Notes: a model not told the origin generated them from the letters alone. A DNA stretch of 13,190 nt from Paraglomus occultum (GCA_910592205.1 CAJVPJ010001023.1:1-13190); one strand, 5' to 3'; counted from the stretch's first letter, positions 1-7,619 are shown. Numbers and translations are program-made.

Positions 1-38
1 GAAAAAATAGATTTTTCATATGTTTTACTATGTGATCG

Positions 39-69
39 ACAAAAATTACGTAGACTTTTGTCCAGTGAG
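39..69. mobile_element. Tc1/mariner-type terminal repeat relic at left edge
   Basis: The sequence aaaattacgta followed by acttttgtccagt matches the terminal repeat at 10969-11009 (aaaattacgta, 9 extra bases, acttttgtccagt). The gtccagt end points right, so the rest of the element would lie to the left, outside the window. The core is short and has a small deletion, so this is a decayed end. Confidence 0.45.
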
Positions 70-320
70 TGTATGTTATAAGCTTATGAACACTGGCCAG
101 CCATAACGTGGTGCAAACAACACGAGACAAGTGCTTTTACGAATAAATTAATGTAATAGTATTCGTGCTCGGGTGATAAAGCCCAGTCAATCTGTTACCA
201 TTGTAACATGTTAGTTTTTGCTTCTTTTGAAAACAACCCCGGTTTAAACAATAACAATTGGCTGGAGTCAACATTTGTATCGTCATTAAATTATTGCCGA
301 AAATCGTCTGCTTATTGATG

Positions 321-478
321 GTTAATAATTTACAATACGCGGAGAATAGATCTGGCCGTTATTATAAAATTGAATTTCGGTGACAATTACAGCTTTAGGA
401 TTCCATATTGGCGATGTGTACAGATTTTGGATCATAGGGGCGGGGCAAATCTTATTTAACATTGTGGGATAATCCTGA
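321..478 (-). CDS. Possible terminal exon, unrecognised product
   Basis: On the minus strand a good acceptor (ttttattttcctttcag, ending at 479) is followed by an open frame of about 51 codons starting DYPTMLNKICPAP and ending GQIYSPRIVNY before a stop. Codon use and composition look more coding-like than the flanks. A possible donor GTACGT lies at 591-586, giving a 113-nt intron, but no convincing upstream exon was found. I do not recognise the peptide. It could be the last exon of a decayed gene or a chance frame. Confidence 0.25.
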
Positions 479-666
479 AAGGAAAATAAAATGTTTACAG
501 CATTAAATATTATATGTTTGTCTCGTATCTCCAATACTATGCAGTAAGCACACACGGACAACTTATTGCAAATCTGTATTATATTACGTACGAATATAGT
601 TTATCACGATAGACAAATATTAATAAATACTAGCTAGCGCAAGCTATTATAAAACGTAATCAGTTG

Positions 667-672
667 TTTATT
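667..672 (-). terminator. Candidate poly(A) signal AATAAA of gene 1
   Basis: Minus-strand AATAAA about 320 bp past the stop, in a context homologous to the gene 2 signal at 5284-5289. The greater distance is explained by an insertion of about 150 bp (roughly 677-830) and a 51-bp tandem duplication in the 3' region. Another AATAAA overlaps the stop codon (989-994) and is probably incidental. Confidence 0.5.
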
Positions 673-887
673 AACAAGATAAAAATACATTGTCCAAGAT
701 ATTTTCCCACTAATTTTCTGTCTTCTCCTGAGAAAGCATTAATAAGTTCAGAAAGAACTTAAATTAAACTCTAAATTTCTTCTTCTGGTGATACTGATCT
801 AAATCCAAAAGAAAGTAATTATTCGAGTTCTGTATATACTCTAATCCAGAACTTGACTATCTCTTGTTTGCTACGTACGTAATTACA

Positions 888-990
888 ATCACAATAATGG
901 GAATATTTGATTAGACTATTTATCATTCTGTAATGCTTATCACAATAATGGGAATATTTGATTTAGATCATTTATCATACTGTAATGCTT
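888..990. repeat. 51/52-bp tandem duplication in gene 1 3' UTR
   Basis: Copy 1 at 888-938 and copy 2 at 939-990 both begin atcacaataatgggaatatt and end tctgtaatgctt or actgtaatgctt. They differ at a few positions only. The right edge touches the stop codon of gene 1, so the duplicated unit is the sequence immediately after the coding region. No equivalent exists beyond gene 2. Confidence 0.9.
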
Positions 991-1850
991 TATTTTGCAA
1001 ATACGGGTGGACCATTATTACAAACTACTTGTTGCTTATCACAAGCGCAAACGTTAGGAATTTTAGGGTTCTTGTCTCGATTGAAAGAATCTGCACACGC
1101 ATTGTGCTGAATAGCACACTGACGGTTATGTGCAACGTCGAGGTCGTTAAAAATAATTTTTTTTACTTTAAAAGTTCCGTTGGATTTCTTCTTAATAAAT
1201 GGCATCTGAACACCACCGAGAGGATTGTCAGCCGCTCTGTTTCCAGTCTTGCATTTTGGTTTCTTTGGTTTTTTCTTTTTCGGGTTTTTCGAGGACTTTT
1301 TTCCTTTATTGTTCGATGCGGCCTTGATATCGGCTAAAACGCCAAGTGGGTCATAGTCTTCATCTAAATTAAAAGCATCTTTAGGTGTACCCGGTTTTGT
1401 TGTCGCAGCAGGATCTTGGCTTTGTACGATTCCATTTAATTCCTTGAAGAATGGTTTTCTCCCGCACAAGAAACTTGGTTTTCCATCCTGGTTGGTATTT
1501 CTCTCGGCAGTTCGATATTTTCGTGCCACACTAATTAAAATTTTCTCCTTTTTCTTTCCATCCGGAATTGATTTATCAGCACCCATTTTTTTTGCAAAAA
1601 ATATCAAATGATCCGCCACAAGCTGTTGTCTGCAAGCAGGCTTGGCGGCAAGAAGAGCATTCACGGCTTCGCCAGACAGATTTCCAATCCGTGCGCTGTA
1701 TTCGGTATTCACAGCACTGTCGCGCATTTTTTGGTAAAGTGGTTCAACAAACTTGGAGTGTTCTTGACCAAAGCGACGTTTTTCGAGTGGAGTGGCAGAT
1801 GAAAGAAGGGCCAAACCAATCATCACTGTAAGCATTACAAATATCTTCAT
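990..1850 (-). CDS. Secreted cysteine-containing protein, paralogue 1 (lysine-rich linker), 286 aa
   Basis: Single-exon reading frame from ATG (1850) to TAA (990-992). Function unknown. I see a hydrophobic signal peptide (residues 1-19), then LEKR|RF at 22-27, a Kex2-type processing site. Residues 27-150 form a conserved domain with Cys73 and Cys129 and the blocks EAVNALLAAKPACRQQ (61-76) and KYRTAERNTNQDGKPSFLCG (111-130). The linker 182-201 holds 12 Lys in 20 residues. The C-terminal domain (204-286) has the pattern C-x3-Q-x2-C ... C-D-x-Q-x3-C (245, 252, 270, 277), which I recall from many fungal secreted proteins. Compared with its paralogue at 5375-6319 it has two extra cysteines (200, 268), two N-glycosylation sequons (N57, N224) absent there, and many Asp/Thr/Gln-to-Lys changes. 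No stop or frameshift, so it is probably functional. Start chosen because the signal peptide begins exactly there and aligns with the paralogue. Confidence 0.9.
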   Translation of the reverse strand: MKIFVMLTVMIGLALLSSATPLEKRRFGQEHSKFVEPLYQKMRDSAVNTEYSARIGNLSGEAVNALLAAKPACRQQLVADHLIFFAKKMGADKSIPDGKKKEKILISVARKYRTAERNTNQDGKPSFLCGRKPFFKELNGIVQSQDPAATTKPGTPKDAFNLDEDYDPLGVLADIKAASNNKGKKSSKNPKKKKPKKPKCKTGNRAADNPLGGVQMPFIKKKSNGTFKVKKIIFNDLDVAHNRQCAIQHNACADSFNRDKNPKIPNVCACDKQQVVCNNGPPVFAK

Positions 1851-1894
1851 TATTGTGTTTGGTATTAGGTCAACGTTCTTAAAAGTTAGCTCAG

Positions 1895-1911
1895 CTATGC
1901 TTTATGGTTTA
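1895..1911 (-). promoter_or_regulatory. 17-bp leader block, gene 1 copy
   Basis: Partner of the block at 6403-6419, one mismatch. The surrounding leader is much more diverged than this block, which suggests constraint, though this is based on only two copies. Confidence 0.45.
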
Positions 1912-1997
1912 GAGACAGTTGCTGAATTGGGTTGTTTTTTTTTCAAGAACAAACCAGTCGCGCTTGAAATTTTGTGTTGTAATTGTCGTCAGTTGTG

Positions 1998-2006
1998 TAT
2001 TTTATA
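1998..2006 (-). promoter_or_regulatory. TATA box of secreted-protein gene 1
   Basis: Minus-strand TATAAAATA, about 150 bp upstream of the ATG at 1850. It is followed at about 37 bp by a GCGACTGG block (around 1953-1961) that also occurs downstream of the TATA box of the paralogue. The conserved order supports a real core promoter, with transcription probably starting near the GCGACTGG block. Confidence 0.65.
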
Positions 2007-2035
2007 CTTTTCGAATCGTTGATAGTGGTTCACAT

Positions 2036-2050
2036 GTCAATAGTATTGAC
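2036..2050. promoter_or_regulatory. Palindrome upstream of gene 1 TATA box
   Basis: Perfect dyad gtcaat-agt-attgac, about 30 bp upstream of the TATA box of gene 1 on the minus strand. The position suits a dimeric factor site. The paralogous promoter has no clear copy, so this may be chance. Confidence 0.25.
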
Positions 2051-2769
2051 GCGCGTAATACCGAAAGTGGTAATCAAAAGGTAGATCCCAACCAACTCAA
2101 TACTGCACTTTTTGGCTTGCCGGATCGCAGATTCTGATACGCTTTGAGGGGAAAGAGAACTCGTGATTATGTTCCCTAAGACTGTAATGATATCCTACAG
2201 TCATTAGTCCGTTATTGAGACTGGTCACTGCCCCAAAAATTTCTAGCAAAGCAAACGTAATTGTTTCGTTAAAAATTCGGGATGCAAGTAAGTGGCTGAA
2301 TGAATTAGTGTAATCTATTAGAAAAGACTATATATGTAATATGTCAGTTTTGACCATTAACAGAATAAATAAACCCGAATTTTTCATTGACATTTCCCAA
2401 TTACTCACACGTTCACGAGACATTCATAATTTGTTATTATTATTGTTGTTATTATTATTGGATAGTAAATGACAAATACTACAGTATTATTTATCAAAAC
2501 ATGTGTACTTTTCATCGTTTGTGCATCTTAGGAACGTTTGATACAAAGCTTTCCCCCTTTTTAGAGTAGATCGTCAACTTACTGCTATTGTCGTACGTCG
2601 ATCGTCAAACCATGCTTTCTTAAACCTAATACTAAATCTCTAATGCACATGCTTTACCATTAATAAAATGAATGAAAATTCACGCAAATAATTCACCTTA
2701 CATAACTGATAAATGTCAAGTATCGACCGCTACCAGGTATATCTTAATGCATATTGCTTTTGTTAAGTG
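2051..2769. other. Non-coding stretch with a TTA/TTG microsatellite
   Basis: No convincing gene. A short TTR repeat (ttgttattattattgttgtt and onwards) lies at 2431-2460, and a small hairpin gactgta/tacagtc at 2180-2202. Open frames here are short and AT-driven. Confidence 0.5.
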
Positions 2770-2880
2770 TGTAAAATACTGTTGCTTAATAGAAATACCA
2801 TTTCTGCCGATATTGCAGCCCTTCGGGAATGCGAATGCTTGAAACAAGAAATAGTTTACCATTTTCCTAATTTAAAGTAC
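2770..2880 (+). pseudogene. Coding-like fragment, unrecognised
   Basis: A relatively GC-rich island within AT-rich DNA. On the plus strand it is open for about 37 codons between a TAA and the TAA at 2880-2882, with a segment reading ISADIAALRECECLKQEIVY. It has no clear start codon, and the island is also open on the other strand, so strand and identity are uncertain. It could be a piece of a decayed gene or transposon. Confidence 0.2.
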
Positions 2881-2882
2881 TA

Positions 2883-3815
2883 ACAGTCCTTATTTGTCAA
2901 AAAACCGTCCTGGTGGTATTAACGTAGGAAATCAAACTGTTTCATCGCAACAATAAGCACGCCATACTTACGATTGATTGATGAGCATATTTTACAACAC
3001 ACTCATTAACGAACTATACCGCATATAAACATCATAATAATCAAGCTAGTTGTTCAAACCCAAAAAACAAATGTCACGTTGCCATCCATGTCACAATCAC
3101 ACATAGTATTAATACGTCACGTTTATCTCGGCGTAGCATTGGAATTTGAGTTAGAAACTCACACATTACATAGCGATAACAGTAGCCCCAAATGTATATA
3201 CTGCAAAGCTAACAATCACTTCAAAGACAATATTCCAAAGTGAATATAAAAACCGAAACATAACAATGTTCGTCCGTCGCTGCGAGGGTAAACAAAAGCA
3301 ACATATCTTAAAGCGGGTGGCGTATCCTAACCTCACTTTTGAAAGAAAAATTTTACTGTCTTGCGACGACTGCGTTTGCATGTTGCTCCTGTTTCGCTTC
3401 AAGCAATTGCCATAAAGCATTTAATGTTTCCCAAAACGGACATTATTCAATAAACACAACAATTTAATTATCTTGTAAGAAAAGGGCATGCATCGAAAAA
3501 CATCGGATTAATGCAGTTGAAACAGATTGTTGAGGAGGACATTAGTATCACCCGAACGCCATGTGATTTCGAAAACAAACATTAGCCTATGGAGATTTTA
3601 TCAATTATAAAAGTATTAAACTGTCGCATTTTACTCTACTATTAAATGAAATGGCTGATACAAGTAAGAAGTTCGTGGCTACTGATAAAATTTTTAAAGC
3701 AGAATGAACAGTATTTTTCCTCCAATATGTGGACAGCAACAATGGCTGGGGGCGATTATCATGTATATTTGCCTGTTGCATACGAAAATGATGGAATAAC
3801 GTAAAATTTTTCATT
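2883..3815. other. Intergenic stretch, nothing assignable
   Basis: The longest ATG-started frame is on the minus strand at 3166-3420 (84 aa) with a basic N-terminal part and a hydrophobic C-terminal third. It matches nothing I know and has no supporting promoter or splice evidence. I see no repeat or RNA gene. Confidence 0.5.
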
Positions 3816-4365
3816 ATGGTTCCGAGACCTGTTAATACACGATTTGACGAGAGAATGTGTGGAAATTATTTTATTAAACGTAACTATGATAATGTTATGG
3901 AAATTATCTGTTTAGTTTAAATGCGATGAGCTGACCATTTTCTCATCATCGCTATTGTCCGTTGTCTAGATAAATATTCCCGACTCTACATATTTCATTC
4001 TGAAGCATAGCTCAACAAGCGTAGAACTACTAACATTTTTGCTTGCGTCATGTCAAATTCTTTGTTTTTTTTTCCTCAGTTAGTCGTAACGTGTCAAGCG
4101 TACCTTGTTACAACGGAATACAAGTAACTCGTCATTGTCGTAAGCGATATATCCCTACGATGACAATGTATGTGGAAGGTATGTTACTTATTCGATTGTT
4201 GAGGATAAACCATGACGAACAATAAACCATTTGTTTAAAAGTTATTATTATAATGTTGGATGCTTTTTATACATACTAAAGAAAATATTAGACTTGTCTC
4301 TTTTTTACTTGATACCATTAGTTTTTATGTTAGTGCAGTGTGCTATTTTAAAGAAGTCTACCTAG
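3816..4365 (+). CDS. Speculative three-exon gene, 78-aa hypothetical product
   Basis: Model: exon 1 at 3816-3879 (ATG with A at -3 and G at +4), exon 2 at 4080-4178, exon 3 at 4292-4365 (TAG). Intron 1 (200 nt) has donor GTAACT, a perfect TACTAAC branch site at 4028-4034, a polypyrimidine run and CAG at 4079. Intron 2 (113 nt) has donor AAG|GTATGT at 4179, TACTAAA at 4274-4280 and TAG at 4291. Both junction phases agree (each splits a codon after base 1), and exon 2 is open only in the frame required. The product starts MVPRPVNTRFDERMCG, has a basic middle and ends with a hydrophobic segment (LSLFYLIPLVFMLV) that could be a membrane helix. I do not recognise it. Exon 1 has a weak donor, and a match of phase can occur by selection from many options, so confidence is low. 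Confidence 0.3.
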
Positions 4366-5209
4366 TTGATTTTAATCTGGTCAGTATATGACAACCTCTT
4401 AATATATTGTGCTAGGCTAAGCTGGGGCTTCACAAGACGCAAGCATTCGCACAACGGATACATCTTTTCGTTTAGTATCATTGCATAAATTTATAAAATT
4501 GATTGTTTTAAAATAACTTTAGCAGAGGCCTATAGTTTATAAGTAAACTTATATCATTAGTTTTAACAGTATAAATAGTAAACCCATAGGTACTTTCTGT
4601 AAACCACCGAATATCATACTTCTCCCTTCGTCTTTCTCTAATCGGTTTCGACGCATTAAAAGTTACACGCGGTTATTATTATATTATTTATTGGACTAAC
4701 AACTATTTGTTAAATAAGAGCTATAGTTTTCAAGTTTACTACCTTGATAATCAGTATCTTGGAAGTCAAAACAAATACCGCGTAAATATTGCAATTCACC
4801 TATTCTCAACAATCGACCCGACTAAACTCGTAAAACTTTTTCTGGCTAAAATTTACAATTAATCACAGTCAATTAAAGATATACAGTCAATTATATCATT
4901 TGTCGTGAGAATTTTGTCAAATTGTACAATGTAGCTACTCGATGTATTTGGATATATTCTGGATACTATGTTCAAAAATAGCTCTATTGTAATACGTATA
5001 TTTGCATCATACGCGTATTTTGCTGATTGCAACAGAAGGCATTCTTTATTAACTGTTCTATCAAAACTTTTGTGTCAAAATGCTTGACCGATTATGTTAG
5101 ATTGTGATCTATGGCCAGTTCTACCACGCGATTATCTTGCAAGTATAATTTCAAAACTCATGAGCATGCCATACTGCGAACAAATTTTAAAAGCGCCCGT
5201 AACCTATAA
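4366..5209. other. Intergenic stretch, nothing assignable
   Basis: AT-rich DNA between the speculative spliced gene and the 3' flank of secreted-protein gene 2. A small GC-richer patch at about 4415-4465 has no usable frame. From about 5210 rightwards it becomes similar to the 3' flank of gene 1 (tttatcacg, then acaaa), marking the edge of the tandem duplication. Confidence 0.5.
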
Positions 5210-5283
5210 CTTTGCACGTATAATGGTATTTTATCACGGTAAACAAACAATAATGCATAATATAATTAAACGTAGTCAGCTGC

Positions 5284-5289
5284 TTTATT
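5284..5289 (-). terminator. Candidate poly(A) signal AATAAA of gene 2
   Basis: Minus-strand AATAAA, 86 bp beyond the stop codon. The surrounding sequence (aaacgtagtcagctgctttatt on the plus strand, about 5268-5289) is matched by aaacgtaatcagttgtttatt downstream of gene 1 (about 652-672), so the signal was duplicated with the gene and kept. Confidence 0.55.
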
Positions 5290-5374
5290 AATTAAGACAC
5301 AAGATATACTCTAAATCAAGAACTAGCTATCTTCTATTACTACTACAACAATAATTAGCTTTGAATATATATTA

Positions 5375-6319
5375 TTATGCAACAAATACAGAGGGACCAG
5401 CGTTACAAGCTGTTTGTTGTGTATCACAAGCGCCAACGCTAGGAATGTCAGGGTTCTTGTCTAAATTGAAACCATCCGCACATTTATTGTGCTGAATAGC
5501 ACATTGACGATCGTGCGCAGCAGCTTCATTTTGGAATGTGAAAGCATTAACACCGAAAGTTCCGTCTGCATTCTTCTTAATAAATGGCATTTGAATACCA
5601 CCGAGAGGGTTGTCAGCTGCTGGGTTTCCAGTACTGCCTGTTGTAGTATCTTGTGGATCCTTTGGTTTATCCTTTGGGTCTTTTGGCTTCTTTTTTGGGT
5701 CTTTTGGCTTCTTTTTCGGGTCTTTCGGCTTCTTTTTTGGGTCTTTTGGCTTATCTTTTGGATCACTTGCGCCTCCGTTGTTTGATGCAGCCTTGATTTG
5801 GGCTAAAACGCCAAGTGGATCAAAGTCTACATCCAGATTGAAAGCATCTGTAGGTGTATCCGGTTTTGTTGTCGCAGCGGGATCTTGGCTTTGCACAAAT
5901 CCATTTAATTCCTTGAAGAAAGGTTTTCTGCCACACAAGAAGCTCGGTTTTCCATCCTGATTGGTGTTTCTCTCAGCAGTCCGATATTTCTGTGCGATAT
6001 CAATTAAATCGTTTTGCCTCTTCGTTCCATCTGCAATCGTTGTATCAGCAGCCATTTGTTTCGCAAAGAATACCAAGTGATCTGCCACTTGCTGTTGTCT
6101 GCAAGCAGGCTTAGCGGCAAGAAGAGCATTCACGGCTTCGCCGGACAACTGTCCAACTTGTCCGGCAAAATTAGTACCTTGAGCACTGTCGCGCATTTTT
6201 TGGTAGAGTGGTTCAACGAAGGCAGAGTGTTCTTGGCCAAACCGACGTTTTTCGAGTGGAGCAGCATTTGAAAGAAGGGCCATGCTAAGAGCCACTGTAA
6301 AAATTGCGGAAATCTTCAT
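5375..6319 (-). CDS. Secreted cysteine-containing protein, paralogue 2 (DPKxKPK repeat linker), 314 aa
   Basis: Single-exon frame from ATG (6319) to TAA (5375-5377). Function unknown; predicted to be exported. Signal peptide at residues 1-19 (cleavage probably near SNA|AP), then LEKR|RF with Lys24-Arg25 as a Kex2-type site. The N-terminal domain (27-150) carries Cys73 and Cys129 and is followed by QSQDPAATTKP and a DPLGVLAQIKAASN block. Residues 186-220 are five 7-residue repeats DPKxKPK, a charged, proline-rich and probably extended linker. The C-terminal domain (232-314) has C273-x3-Q-x2-C280 and C298-D-x-Q-x3-C305, likely two disulphides. There is no canonical N-glycosylation sequon. It is the less AT-drifted copy of the pair and likely closer to the ancestral form. 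The same-strand neighbour at 990-1850 is a tandem duplicate sharing promoter and 3' flank. A role outside the cell (wall, matrix or host interface) is inference only. Confidence 0.92.
   Translation of the reverse strand: MKISAIFTVALSMALLSNAAPLEKRRFGQEHSAFVEPLYQKMRDSAQGTNFAGQVGQLSGEAVNALLAAKPACRQQQVADHLVFFAKQMAADTTIADGTKRQNDLIDIAQKYRTAERNTNQDGKPSFLCGRKPFFKELNGFVQSQDPAATTKPDTPTDAFNLDVDFDPLGVLAQIKAASNNGGASDPKDKPKDPKKKPKDPKKKPKDPKKKPKDPKDKPKDPQDTTTGSTGNPAADNPLGGIQMPFIKKNADGTFGVNAFTFQNEAAAHDRQCAIQHNKCADGFNLDKNPDIPSVGACDTQQTACNAGPSVFVA
5660..5764 (-). repeat. Five 21-nt in-frame tandem repeats coding DPKxKPK
   Basis: Exactly 105 bp, five units of 21 nt, reading DPKDKPK, three times DPKKKPK, then DPKDKPK, followed by DPQ. 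The repeat keeps the reading frame, so unit gain or loss would only change linker length. The paralogous gene has no such array at the same place, only a lysine-rich stretch (residues 182-201). Confidence 0.95.
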
Positions 6320-6402
6320 GATTAAAGTTTGGTTTTCGTGGTGATGTGATTAGGATACTAGTATAATGTGATGGTTGTAAAAGAGCAGAAAAGCTAGATC
6401 TA

Positions 6403-6419
6403 CTATGCTTTGTGGTTTA
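6403..6419 (-). promoter_or_regulatory. 17-bp leader block shared by the two paralogues
   Basis: Plus-strand ctatgctttgtggttta here, and ctatgctttatggttta at 1895-1911 upstream of gene 1, 16 of 17 identical. It lies 84 bp (gene 2) and 45 bp (gene 1) upstream of the ATG, inside the expected 5' leader. It may be an element in the leader or simply leftover duplication identity. Confidence 0.5.
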
Positions 6420-6523
6420 AAGAAAGACTGTAAACAGCTGAGCTGGATAGTTTGATTGTTTTATTAGGAGCAAGCCAGTCGCTCGTTGAATGCTTGTTGC
6501 GGACTTTGGTCAGTCTCTCGGTG

Positions 6524-6533
6524 TATTTATATA
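6524..6533 (-). promoter_or_regulatory. TATA box of secreted-protein gene 2
   Basis: Minus-strand TATATAAATA, about 205 bp upstream of the ATG at 6319. The GCGACTGG block (around 6474-6482) lies about 42 bp downstream, matching gene 1 in order and spacing. The 5' leader would be about 160 nt. Confidence 0.65.
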
Positions 6534-6640
6534 TCTTAACATGATTCATTTGCGTCGTTAAAATTGATCTAGTTTTTTATTGTTTCATTAAGCGTAATGT
6601 TATTGATTAATTTACCTATTGATCATCAAACAGGATGTAG

Positions 6641-6703
6641 GTGTGACGGTAGGTTCGATCCGATGGCAGTCGAGCCTATCGCATATTGGTAACTAAGTCA
6701 CAC
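6641..6703. repeat. Nested inverted repeats (hairpin)
   Basis: Inner arms taggttcga (6650-6658) and tcgagccta (6670-6678) pair with one G-T wobble and extend outward by about three more pairs. Outer arms gtgtgac (6641-6647) and gtcacac (6697-6703) are perfect. The inner arm contains ggttcgatcc, which resembles a Pol III B box, but no tRNA cloverleaf can be drawn. Lies about 110 bp upstream of the gene 2 TATA box. Confidence 0.5.
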
Positions 6704-7358
6704 ATGGATAGTTGTGCAGGTTTAATACCAACTACGTTTACGTCCATAATAACCATAATAGTGCACAATATTTCCCCTGGTTGTTGCAAACCGAATTTTT
6801 CAGATTATTGATGCAACTTGAGTAACACGACAGCGGAGGTTACAGTGCTGTATATAGTTGCCGTTTCCGTACGTATCGTTTTTATTGAATCGGGCAATAA
6901 TTCATATTTTCTCCAGAAGATCAATGTTCTTTGTTTCAGATCGCAAGCGTTTCGATACGTAATTACTTCGATTCGTAAAATACTACGTAAACCACAGTAA
7001 AAAAATCAAGATTTTTAAAAGTCTACGCAAGATGAATTCGAGCTGAGGGGTCAGCCGTGAGAAATTGCCTGATGATATCTTGCCTATAACATTCAATATT
7101 AAAGATGCTTTATGTTTGCAGCTTACAATACCTTTTAACCGTCATAATGCTAATCATGTAACAGATACATGTGCCACTTGATCTTGCACATGCATACAGA
7201 ATTTTGACCTATCGGATGAATACAAATTTTATGCAAGTGAATGGAACTTTCTTCTTACATTATTTCATAAACTAGTTAAAGAACAAATTACCCTAACAAA
7301 AACTTTTATTGCATATAGATTAAACTTGCATTATTAGTTTCAGATATGACCATTGAAA
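6704..7358. other. Intergenic stretch, nothing assignable
   Basis: One plus-strand frame (6818-7000, no ATG start) and an acceptor-like tgttctttgtttcag ending near 6940 occur here, but they do not combine into a gene model. No repeat or RNA gene seen. Confidence 0.45.
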
Positions 7359-7411
7359 TAGCTAGCATGTGTTCTTGCGGGAGGGTTTTACTTGTTTACG
7401 CATGCTAGCTA
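7359..7411. repeat. Perfect 11-bp inverted repeat, 31-nt spacer
   Basis: Arms tagctagcatg (7359-7369) and catgctagcta (7401-7411). The stem extends inward by a G-T wobble and two pairs to about 14 bp. It lies just beyond the stop codon of the coding-like fragment at 7416-7619. It could be a cruciform or a transcript hairpin; no family recognised. Confidence 0.6.
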
Positions 7412-7415
7412 ATCT

Positions 7416-7619
7416 TTAAATATTTATTAACCGATCGATTTTCCGTAACATAAAGGCTTTTCTTTTCTCCGTTCTATCAAGCCTTTGTTTGCCGTAAAAT
7501 AAACGCAAATTCAAGTCGATCGGCTTTCCGTTCGTTTCATTAACTCGTCCAAGATAACAACGTGCAAATGTTGTTTCATGATAAAATATTAGAACCTTAG
7601 TCAAAGAACGAATTACTAT
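7416..7619 (-). pseudogene. Coding-like fragment, unrecognised, no ATG
   Basis: Minus-strand frame of about 67 codons bounded by stops and ending ...RKIDRLINI, TAA at 7416-7418. Composition is balanced (Lys, Arg, Asp, Thr, Leu) and GC is higher than the flanks, which looks coding. It lacks an ATG near the left end, so it would be a terminal exon or a remnant. Upstream on the same strand is a TACTAAC (7693-7687), but the frames after it are closed. I do not recognise the peptide. Confidence 0.2.

Noticed and set aside
933-1337. Plus-strand frame of 134 codons opposite secreted-protein gene 1
   Set aside because: It lies antisense to a clear gene and its hydrophobic Phe/Leu runs are the complement of the Lys codons of the linker. 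No ATG-specific or promoter support.
3166-3420. 84-codon minus-strand ORF as a membrane protein gene
   Set aside because: It has an ATG and a hydrophobic end, but no homology I recognise and no promoter or splice support; frames of this length are expected by chance in AT-rich DNA of this size.
4043-4225. 60-codon uninterrupted plus-strand frame
   Set aside because: It begins with TTG inside a polypyrimidine tract and reads through a strong acceptor and a strong donor; the spliced interpretation is better.
5660-5764. Regular 21-nt repeats as a CRISPR or satellite
   Set aside because: There are no unique spacers, the units are directly adjacent and stay in frame inside a coding region of a eukaryotic gene.
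5489-5960. Two long plus-strand frames opposite gene 2, one with FGSFGFFFGSFGF-type repeats
   Set aside because: The repeats are the antisense reading of the DPKxKPK array; the minus frame has signal peptide, domain conservation with the paralogue and a TATA box.
6640-6710. tRNA gene around ggttcgatcc
   Set aside because: The putative T-arm does not close with five pairs, and no A box, anticodon arm or acceptor stem can be drawn; inverted repeats account for the sequence.
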